6,668 bases of DNA from NCBI GenBank assembly GCA_025363505.1, contig JANYDV010000293.1, positions 1-6,668 of the forward strand. The letters run 5' to 3'. Position 1 is the first letter of the stretch, and the number at the start of each line of letters is the position of its first letter. This DNA comes from Bacteroidota bacterium. Its GTDB lineage: Bacteria > Bacteroidota > Ignavibacteria > Palsa-1295. Below, piece by piece: positions 1 to 5,315 of this stretch. The notes beneath the pieces were generated by a model. The model worked only from the letters and a program-made list of their open reading frames with translations. It did no database searches and was not told the DNA's origin. A program made the translations under genes and the position numbers.

Positions 1-831
1 GATTTGCAGACACTCGTACCAAAATTAATATATTTAAAAGATATACTTCCCGATACTGCCTCTTGGCTAAGGAAAGCATCCTGCGTTGCTGTTTTTTGGT
101 GTCCCTACTCCTCAAATAAATTATTTTTAGCTTGTCTTGAATATAAATTATCCGACCATGATTACAATGGAGTTGGGTATATCTACGATTTAAGTACTCA
201 TAGCGTCACCAGAGTTAATCCCTCACGATACGGAAAATATGGTTTATGGCTTGGTAATGATGAACGAGGCTGGCTGAAAGGGTCAAAAGAAGGAGTAGAT
301 TCGATATTGCTTAGTTCAGGCATATACTTACTTCAGCAGGACAGTATATATCCACTTCCTACAGGCTATAAACATTCATTCACTCAATCTTTAAACACTA
401 ATGATATCATAGGGACTGATGGTCTTAGCCAACAAACCGATGAGCTTGAAATTTATCTTAATTCTACTTATTTCCGAGAAAGTCATTCAATTAGCGGAGG
501 GAGCGGGAAAATGAGTTTCTCACCCAATGGCAGAAAAATTGCGCTCAGTGTGGTACCAAGAACCCCTACAACAAATCAACAGGAAATCTACACCTATGGC
601 TTTGAGGAAGTGTGGATTATTGATAGAGATAATATAACAACCCGTGATGAATTTGCATCTTATAAACTCAATTTTCAAGAATTGTTTTGTATGTATAGTT
701 TTAGTGGCATTAGTGCCGAATACATCACCGACTCGACCCTTGCTGTTTCGATGCACAAAGATGGCGACAACATTTCGCCGTTATGGGAAATAACCGATAA
801 AGGAAGAATTATCCGGCAACTGACGAAGTGA
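1..831 (+). CDS. Partial PD40/WD40-like propeller protein, paralog 1 (5' end outside window)
   Basis: The reading frame is open from the first base to TGA at 829-831, so the gene begins upstream; the TTG at 4-6 is not a credible start. Aligned with the next gene, its first residues (DLQTL) match NVQTL near residue 87 of that protein, so about 85-90 N-terminal residues, including any signal peptide, are missing. The two proteins align along the whole visible length with few gaps and roughly 60% identity by eye. Shared blocks include ILPDT, WCPYSS, NGVGYIYDL, GSKEG, YLLQQDS, SFSPNGRK and EEVWIIDRDN. The SFSPNGRK...VWIIDRD stretch and the final DSTLAVSM...LWEITDKGR stretch look like strands of TolB/PD40-type beta-propellers. 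Function is unknown; a lipoprotein like its neighbour is inferred. The body is AT-rich (34-38% GC over the first 240 bases by hand count), while the last 119 bases are 47% GC and nearly identical to the end of the next gene. Confidence 0.85.
   Translation, partial: DLQTLVPKLIYLKDILPDTASWLRKASCVAVFWCPYSSNKLFLACLEYKLSDHDYNGVGYIYDLSTHSVTRVNPSRYGKYGLWLGNDERGWLKGSKEGVDSILLSSGIYLLQQDSIYPLPTGYKHSFTQSLNTNDIIGTDGLSQQTDELEIYLNSTYFRESHSISGGSGKMSFSPNGRKIALSVVPRTPTTNQQEIYTYGFEEVWIIDRDNITTRDEFASYKLNFQELFCMYSFSGISAEYITDSTLAVSMHKDGDNISPLWEITDKGRIIRQLTK
713..831 (+). repeat. Near-identical 3' gene segment, copy 1
   Basis: This 119-base segment runs from GTGCCGAATAC to the stop codon of paralog 1. It matches 1798-1916 at 117 of 119 positions at an offset of 1085 bases. 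The two differences are G735/T1820 (silent) and A811/G1896 (Ile to Val). Directly upstream the two genes differ at many positions, including synonymous ones. Confidence 0.95.
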
Positions 832-833
832 TT

Positions 834-1916
834 ATGAGAAAAAACTTTTACAATACATTCCGTTTTCTGCTCCTACTTATTCCGGCTGTTGTTGGCTTAT
901 CTTTATTTGGATGTAAAACCACCACAGAATATGTCACGGTAAATCAAAAATGTGATTGTCCTCTGCCTTTAATGCCACACGGGTTTTTCCGACGTCCGCC
1001 AATGGGGGAAGTTGGTCAACAAATTTCTTTGGACGGCACAAGATTAGCATACTATACAAATTCAGGTTCCGATTATTTTTTTATTGTGAATGTACAGACA
1101 CTTCAATCTACAATAATATTCTTACGAAATATACTACCGGATACGTCATCATGGATACGACCGACAATATGCAATACAGTAGCGTGGTGTCCATATTCTT
1201 CAGATAAAATTTATCTTGCATGCCTTGAATGTCGGGTTAAAGATGGATACTTCAATGGAGTTGGATACATCTACGATTTAAACAAAAATACTGTAACGAG
1301 AGTGAGTCCATCAAAATATGGAAAATTCGGATTAGAGGATGGAAATAATTTCAGAGCATGGCTTCGTGGATCAAAGGAAGGAATGGATTCAATACTTCTT
1401 GATACCGCTATTTACTTGTTGCAACAAGACAGTATGTATCATCGTCCAGAGGGCTATAAACGCAATATCGTTCAATCATTACACACTAATGATATCATGT
1501 CGACAGATGGTTTTAGCCAAATGACTGGCGAGTTGGAAATATATTTTAATTCAACGTATTTTCAAGAAAGCCACTCCATCTTAAGTGGTGGCAAAATGAG
1601 CTTTTCTCCGAATGGCCGAAAAGTCGCATTAAGTGTAACACCAAGAATACCACCACCTAGTATGGAACAGAAGGCCCTTTATGAATTTGAAGAAGTGTGG
1701 ATTATTGATAGGGATAACGTCAATACTGTTGAATCACTTGCATCATACAAACTTAACTTACAAGATTTATTTTGTACATATAGTGGTTGGGGCATTTGTG
1801 CCGAATACATCACCGACTCTACCCTTGCTGTTTCGATGCACAAAGATGGCGACAACATTTCGCCGTTATGGGAAATAACCGATAAAGGAAGAATTGTCCG
1901 GCAACTGACGAAGTGA
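834..1916 (+). CDS. Predicted lipoprotein with PD40/WD40-like propeller repeats, paralog 2
   Basis: This is a 360-residue protein from ATG 834. An alternative GTG at 828 overlaps the previous stop as GTGA and would add two residues. ATG is preferred because it puts the basic RKN stretch directly before the hydrophobic segment; a weak GAAG lies at 825-828. Residues 9-26 form a hydrophobic signal ending in LFGC, a lipobox-like site with an atypical F at -2, so Cys27 is the predicted lipidated residue. A CDCP motif follows near residues 40-43. Propeller-type strands are visible at about 63-90 (ISLDGTRLAYYT), 117-149 (AWCPYSSDKIYLA...YIYDL), 254-290 (SFSPNGRKVALS...VWIIDRD) and 323-360 (DSTLAVSM...LWEITDKGR). 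This resembles PD40/TolB-type propellers, but no catalytic motif was seen and the function is unknown. It is the tandem paralog of the gene just upstream and probably shares its transcript. An envelope-facing location is inferred from the lipobox. Confidence 0.85.
   Translation: MRKNFYNTFRFLLLLIPAVVGLSLFGCKTTTEYVTVNQKCDCPLPLMPHGFFRRPPMGEVGQQISLDGTRLAYYTNSGSDYFFIVNVQTLQSTIIFLRNILPDTSSWIRPTICNTVAWCPYSSDKIYLACLECRVKDGYFNGVGYIYDLNKNTVTRVSPSKYGKFGLEDGNNFRAWLRGSKEGMDSILLDTAIYLLQQDSMYHRPEGYKRNIVQSLHTNDIMSTDGFSQMTGELEIYFNSTYFQESHSILSGGKMSFSPNGRKVALSVTPRIPPPSMEQKALYEFEEVWIIDRDNVNTVESLASYKLNLQDLFCTYSGWGICAEYITDSTLAVSMHKDGDNISPLWEITDKGRIVRQLTK
1798..1916 (+). repeat. Near-identical 3' gene segment, copy 2
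   Basis: This is the second copy of the 119-base segment, ending exactly at the stop codon of paralog 2. It encodes the C-terminal 38 residues, beginning AEYITDST and ending RQLTK. Similarity stops at the stop codon: the following bases (AAAAATAG against ATTATGAG) are unrelated. Confidence 0.95.
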
Positions 1917-2059
1917 AAAATAGTTATTTTTGTTGATTACACCCCCAATCTAAATTCTTGCCTTCCTTAGCCTTGATTTGGCGGTTTTTAGTATTATAAT
2001 GCCGGAATGGGGATATTACAAAATTCCCACTTTTCTCCATAAAATGTATTTTTTTTTAA

Positions 2060-2093
2060 TTGGTACAATTTGGGAAAAATTGTCTTATATTTG
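2060..2093 (+). promoter_or_regulatory. Candidate Bacteroidota-type promoter for the fibre gene
   Basis: TATATTTG at 2086-2093 fits the Bacteroidetes -7 consensus TAnnTTTG exactly. A TTG at 2060-2062 lies 23 bases upstream and could serve as the -33 element, though that spacing is somewhat long. If used, it would give a leader of about 120 bases before ATG 2223. Such short motifs occur by chance in AT-rich DNA, so this is only a candidate. Confidence 0.3.
2065..2083. promoter_or_regulatory. Perfect 7+7 palindrome, possible operator
   Basis: ACAATTT (2065-2071) and AAATTGT (2077-2083) are exact inverted repeats around a 5-base spacer, GGGAA. The site sits between the candidate -33 and -7 elements, where a dimeric regulator could act as a repressor. 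No regulator family is recognised from the site. A and T dominate the arms, so chance is possible. Confidence 0.3.
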
Positions 2094-2222
2094 AAATAGT
2101 TAGCTAAATCAGTATCGCATTTGCCCCTGCGAACTTGAAATGTCATAACGATTAGTTTGTCGTTAGCGTCATCGATTTATACTGGTTTTATATTTTTCTT
2201 TTTTTTACGTTACAATAGTATC

Positions 2223-4541
2223 ATGAAAACGACTACCCAACTCCTCGCGGCTGCGCTTGTGGCTTTGTCTATGATATCAGCCAATGCGCAAACCACCCAA
2301 AGCGGTGCTGACATACCTCGCATTATCAGTTATCAGGGTCAGCTCCGATCAGGCGCGACCGTGATTCGAGATGGCGATCATCTTTTTACCGCACGACTCT
2401 ATAACGATGCAAACGGGAGTACTCTTGTTTGGAAAGGGACTTATCATAGTGCCGTAAGCAACGGTGTGTTCTCGTTGCAATTAGGTTCGGACGGACAAGC
2501 GTTGCCTGAGGCAGGAGCACTCAATGCAAATTTGTATCTCAGCATCGAAGTTGATGGAAGTGGCGAGCTGAAGCCGTTTACCCAAATGACTGCATCGGCG
2601 TATGCGCTCAATGTTGCAAATGGTGCGATCACCAAAGAGAAAATGGGTACGGATTATGTATCGTCTATCCGAGTTGATGGCAAAAAAATCACGCAACGCG
2701 GCGGCGCACTCAACATCAATAGCGGTGCGGGCATTACGCTGACGTTCGACCAAGAACGGAATGCCCTTGTGGTCTCGAATGATCTTACGAATGGCACCGG
2801 GATTCATGCACAAGCCGTTACAACTGTTGCCAATGGCGGAACGGGCGTCTCGTCGATCCCGAATCACGGTATAGCAATCGGGCATAATGCGAATAACATT
2901 ACCGCAACGACACTCGGCTCCGGCGAGATACTGATCGGTACAAATAATAATGATCCCGTTGCCGGATCTCTGACGGGTACGGCAAATCAAATCATTGTCA
3001 ATAACGGCAATGGATCTATTACACTCTCGACACCTCAAAATATCGGCACGACTTCTTCTCCGACGTTTAAGAATGTTACCAGTAATGGCACACTAAGCGC
3101 CATAGATTTTTCGGCAAGCGGAAACGGATCGATCGATGGCGATGCGTTGATAAAAGGAAATCTCACATCAAACACTGATCTGTCGATCAAAGGAAACACC
3201 ACTCTTAATAGTGATCTTACCGTTAAGAAGAATGTCTCGACCGATGGCACGCTCTATGTAAAAAAGAATTTGACCTCGGATGGCAATTTAATATTGAACG
3301 GTAAAGCAACATCGACAGCAACCACTGCAGGTGATGCCGCAACAACCCTGACAACAAAAGGGTATGTTGATGCAAAAGTCAATGCCGCCGGTGGTGCTGG
3401 GTCGGGTTGGTCGTTAAGCGGAAATGCGGCGACTGTTGCCGGTACTAATTTCCTCGGGACGACCGATCTTGTAAATTTATCGATCAAGACAAACTCGGTT
3501 GAACGTATGAAGATCACTTCAGACGGTGCAGTATTGTTCGCCGGAACCTCGGGCGCAGTGCCCGTATCCGGTGCCGGTACTCGTCTTATGTGGGTTCCGT
3601 CGAAGGGTGCTCTTCGTGCAGGTATTGCAAGTTTTGATGAGTGGGATGCTGCGAATGTCGGCACCGCCTCAACCGGTTTTGGCAATGCTGCTCTTGGCTT
3701 TGGTAATTACTCAACAGCTCTGGGTTATTTTACTTCTGCGTATGGTGTCGCTTCGACCGCATTCGGATCCGGTTCAGCTGCTGCGGCAGATGGATCGACC
3801 GCATTTGGAAGTGCTGCTACTGCATTTGGTATTAATTCTGTTGCCATGGGTGATGCAACAACAGCTGACGGCGATGGCTCGACGGCGATGGGTGGCTCAA
3901 CGACTGCAGGCGGGTTGTATTCGACTGCAACAGGGTATCAAACCACCACAACGAACAATTATAGTTTCGTTTCCGGACGTACACTCAAGGTCGGACTTTC
4001 CAGCTTCGGCTTTAACGGCTCTACTACCGGTGCATTAGTTGATATGTCAACGCTCAACAATATTGCTTATCTTGGCGATGTCGATCTGATCATCGGTAAT
4101 GATGACAACACTGCGCGCGGCATTAAATTCTGCGTACCGAGCGGTTCATCAAATGTCAGTGCTACTCGCACGACGACGATCAAAGCAGGAGCGCAATCAG
4201 CAAATATTAGCTATACCCTCCCCTCTTCGCAAGGTGCGGCGGGTTCGGTCTTGTCGAATAACGGGTCTGGAAGTTTGAGCTGGTACACAAATCCCGTCGC
4301 GGCATACGGTACGGTTGCCGCAGGTGCGACGATCACGATACCGAGCAACACGACGGTCATCAAGATCAACGACGACGCCGATTCAACAAGTGTGAATGCC
4401 GTTACCATGCCATCGGGAAGCAACGGCACAATTATCTATATTTATAATAATGATGCGCAAGCCACCGCCGGTGACATTACTCTTGCCGCTTCATCAATGG
4501 GCATATATGTTTATGTTGATGGCTGGAAGAAAGCAAACTAA
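2223..4541 (+). CDS. Exported fibre-like protein with 12-residue repeats and YadA-head-type repeats
   Basis: This is a 772-residue protein. ATG 2223 is chosen because it starts a classical signal peptide (MKTTTQ, hydrophobic 7-19, likely cleavage after ANA at 22); there is no clear Shine-Dalgarno. Visible order: residues 30-135, an N-terminal globular domain (IISYQGQL, TARLYND, ASAYALN); about 200-283, a tail-fibre-like stretch (GGTG, ILIGT, NQIIVNNGNGSITLSTPQNI, SSPTF); 284-367, seven 12-residue repeats; GYVDAKV at 380-386; 396-479, a conserved-looking linker (WSLSGN, NFLGTTD, GTRLMWVPSKGALRAG); 480-591, eight 14-residue repeats of YadA/Hep_Hag head type; then a C-terminal beta-rich region (SYTLPSSQG, about 660-690) ending in GWKKAN. 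Neither a YadA-type barrel anchor nor a recognised sorting domain was seen. A trimeric extracellular fibre or adhesin is inferred from the repeats; the ligand is unknown. It is probably its own transcription unit, with a terminator 84 bases downstream. GC is about 52% in a sampled stretch. Confidence 0.9.
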   Translation: MKTTTQLLAAALVALSMISANAQTTQSGADIPRIISYQGQLRSGATVIRDGDHLFTARLYNDANGSTLVWKGTYHSAVSNGVFSLQLGSDGQALPEAGALNANLYLSIEVDGSGELKPFTQMTASAYALNVANGAITKEKMGTDYVSSIRVDGKKITQRGGALNINSGAGITLTFDQERNALVVSNDLTNGTGIHAQAVTTVANGGTGVSSIPNHGIAIGHNANNITATTLGSGEILIGTNNNDPVAGSLTGTANQIIVNNGNGSITLSTPQNIGTTSSPTFKNVTSNGTLSAIDFSASGNGSIDGDALIKGNLTSNTDLSIKGNTTLNSDLTVKKNVSTDGTLYVKKNLTSDGNLILNGKATSTATTAGDAATTLTTKGYVDAKVNAAGGAGSGWSLSGNAATVAGTNFLGTTDLVNLSIKTNSVERMKITSDGAVLFAGTSGAVPVSGAGTRLMWVPSKGALRAGIASFDEWDAANVGTASTGFGNAALGFGNYSTALGYFTSAYGVASTAFGSGSAAAADGSTAFGSAATAFGINSVAMGDATTADGDGSTAMGGSTTAGGLYSTATGYQTTTTNNYSFVSGRTLKVGLSSFGFNGSTTGALVDMSTLNNIAYLGDVDLIIGNDDNTARGIKFCVPSGSSNVSATRTTTIKAGAQSANISYTLPSSQGAAGSVLSNNGSGSLSWYTNPVAAYGTVAAGATITIPSNTTVIKINDDADSTSVNAVTMPSGSNGTIIYIYNNDAQATAGDITLAASSMGIYVYVDGWKKAN
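3072..3323 (+). repeat. Seven 12-residue (36-base) repeats within the fibre protein
   Basis: Residues 284-367 fall into a 12-residue register: NVTSNGTLSAID, FSASGNGSIDGD, ALIKGNLTSNTD, LSIKGNTTLNSD, LTVKKNVSTDGT, LYVKKNLTSDGN, LILNGKATSTAT. Units 3-6 are the clearest, with a hydrophobic-x-hydrophobic start, K at 4 and G/K-N at 5-6. Repetition is at protein level with diverged DNA. The alternation suggests stacked beta turns, either a solenoid or a phage-fibre-like shaft. I do not match it to a named family. Confidence 0.7.
3660..3995 (+). repeat. Eight 14-residue YadA-head-type repeats
   Basis: Residues 480-591 divide without gaps into eight 14-residue units, for example GNYSTALGYFTSAY, GVASTAFGSGSAAA, ADGSTAFGSAATAF, GINSVAMGDATTAD and GDGSTAMGGSTTAG. 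They fit the pattern G-x-x-S-x-A-x-G-x-x-x-x-A-x. This is the Hep_Hag/YadA head motif, known to form a left-handed trimeric beta-roll. At DNA level the period is 42 bases; TCGACCGCATT recurs at 3753 and 3795. The last unit (from NNYSFVSG) is degenerate and marks the end of the roll. Confidence 0.9.
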
Positions 4542-4572
4542 CCGATGATGGTATCATACAACTACTAATTTT

Positions 4573-4616
4573 TTTAACACGTCGAGCAGAGAGAGTTCAA
4601 ATTGTTCTGTGTTAAA
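4573..4616 (+). other. Stem-loop in the 3' untranslated region of the fibre gene
   Basis: TTTAACAC (4573-4580) and GTGTTAAA (4609-4616) form a perfect 8-bp stem around a 28-base loop. It sits 31 bases after the stop and 8 bases before the strong terminator. There is no T tract of its own, so it is not a classical terminator. It could stabilise the mRNA 3' end, or be coincidental. Confidence 0.35.
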
Positions 4617-4624
4617 TGATGAGT

Positions 4625-4659
4625 CCCCCCAAAGCATTCTGCTTGGGGGTTTTTTTTTT
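4625..4659 (+). terminator. Strong intrinsic terminator after the fibre gene
   Basis: CCCCCAAAGCA (4626-4636) pairs with TGCTTGGGGG (4640-4649) with one bulged A and a TTC loop, followed by ten T at 4650-4659. The stem and T tract are textbook for a rho-independent terminator reading the + strand. No matching T run lies on the other side, so it is unidirectional. It separates the fibre gene from msrA. Confidence 0.9.
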
Positions 4660-4725
4660 GCGGAGAGATTCTATAAATAGATACATCCGAAGTAACGTTC
4701 GCACCGTATATTCGTATAGCAGAGC

Positions 4726-5220
4726 ATGAACACAATTACGAATATGACAAACGAAAAGGCTACATTTGGGGCAGGATGTTTTTGGGGTGTCGAGGCGACG
4801 TTTCGGCAAACGCCGGGTGTGATTTCAACGCAAGTCGGATATATGGGTGGCAACACTGAAGCACCGACGTATGAAAATGTTTGCTACGATGAAACAGGTC
4901 ATGCCGAAGTAGTCGAAGTGACCTACGACCCATCGAAGGTGACTTATAATGATCTGCTCAAGATTTTTTGGGAAAATCATAACCCAATGACCCTCAATCG
5001 GCAAGGACCTGATATCGGCACGCAGTACCGCTCGGCAGTATTCTATCATACTCCGGAGCAAGCCGAACTTGCTCAAAACTATAAAGATATGCTCACAGCC
5101 AGCGACAAATTCTCGCGCCCAATCGTCACCGAAATTACCGAAGCCAAACCGTTCTGGAAAGCCGAAGAATACCACCAGCAATACCTCGAAAAACGAGGCT
5201 TATCCAGTTGCCATATCTAG
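4726..5220 (+). CDS. msrA: Peptide methionine-S-sulfoxide reductase MsrA
   Basis: This 164-residue enzyme reduces the S epimer of methionine sulfoxide, free or in proteins, back to methionine, with electrons normally from thioredoxin. The signature GCFWG is at 17-21 with the nucleophilic Cys18. Other family landmarks are PTYENVC (47-53), TGHAEVVEV (57-65, with Glu61 in the position of the catalytic acid) and GPDIGTQYRS (94-103). The C-terminal GLSSCHI carries Cys162, the likely resolving cysteine. Length is typical of a single-domain MsrA; no MsrB domain is fused or adjacent. ATG 4726 is used; ATG 4744 would also keep all motifs. Neither has a convincing Shine-Dalgarno. No signal peptide is seen, so it is cytoplasmic. 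It lies between two terminators, which implies an independent transcript. TATATTCG at 4707-4714, one base off TAnnTTTG, could be a -7 element giving a very short leader. Confidence 0.97.
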   Translation: MNTITNMTNEKATFGAGCFWGVEATFRQTPGVISTQVGYMGGNTEAPTYENVCYDETGHAEVVEVTYDPSKVTYNDLLKIFWENHNPMTLNRQGPDIGTQYRSAVFYHTPEQAELAQNYKDMLTASDKFSRPIVTEITEAKPFWKAEEYHQQYLEKRGLSSCHI

Positions 5221-5235
5221 ACACTCATTTCTATC

Positions 5236-5268
5236 AAAACCCCTATTTGGAAACAGGTAGGGTTTTTT
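5236..5268 (+). terminator. Intrinsic terminator after msrA
   Basis: CCCTA (5241-5245) pairs with TAGGG (5258-5262) around a 12-base loop, followed by T6 at 5263-5268. AAAA at 5236-5239 can extend the stem with one bulged C. It starts 15 bases after the msrA stop. The stem is short but the T tract and position support it. Confidence 0.7.
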
Positions 5269-5278
5269 CGTATATTAG
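5246..5278 (+). promoter_or_regulatory. Candidate promoter for the protease gene, overlapping the msrA terminator
   Basis: TTTG at 5246-5249 and TATATTAG at 5271-5278 are separated by 21 bases and resemble the -33 and -7 elements of Bacteroidota promoters; the -7 differs from TAnnTTTG at two positions. The start codon at 5316 lies 37 bases further on. The -33 element falls in the loop of the msrA terminator. Confidence 0.3.
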
Positions 5279-5315
5279 GGGTTGATCATTCATCATCGTT
5301 GGAAGAACTTACTCT

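Larger units (their letters stand above)
1917..2222. other. AT-rich intergenic region between the propeller pair and the fibre gene
   Basis: These 306 bases carry no credible gene. Right after the stop at 1916 lies a purely A/T hairpin (AAAAATA at 1916-1922, TATTTTT at 1925-1931), too weak to call a terminator with confidence. A T9 run lies at 2049-2057 and a T8 run at 2199-2206, 16 bases before the next start. A palindrome and a promoter candidate are listed separately. A further small inverted repeat (TAACGA 2146-2151, TCGTTA 2160-2165, 8-base loop) could form a hairpin in the leader of the fibre mRNA. A frame open from TTG 2157 into the next gene is judged to be leader rather than coding sequence. 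Confidence 0.6.

Noticed and set aside
4..831. Complete 275-residue protein starting at TTG 4
   Set aside because: The frame is open to the window edge and the paralog extends about 90 residues further upstream, so the gene is a 5'-truncated fragment.
1916..1931. Hairpin after paralog 2 as an intrinsic terminator
   Set aside because: The stem is only A/T with a 2-base loop, which is too weak to call, although the T5 run is suggestive.
2157..2222. N-terminal extension of the fibre protein from TTG 2157
   Set aside because: It would put 22 extra residues before a well-formed signal peptide at ATG 2223; the T-rich stretch is better read as leader.
2481..3685. Long minus-strand frames (2481-3038, 3035-3250, 3254-3685)
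   Set aside because: They lie entirely inside the fibre gene, have no recognisable domains or signals, and arise from its repetitive, stop-poor sequence.
3660..3995. 42-base periodicity as a DNA tandem repeat or CRISPR-like array
   Set aside because: Units are diverged at DNA level and the period is explained by the 14-residue protein repeat.
3526..4038. 170-codon plus-strand frame inside the fibre gene
   Set aside because: It is a shifted reading of the YadA-type repeat region, giving a low-complexity L/V/Q/R-rich product with no start signal.
4612..4856. Minus-strand frames across the terminator and the msrA start
   Set aside because: They read through the terminator hairpin or oppose the conserved MsrA coding sequence; no motif supports them.
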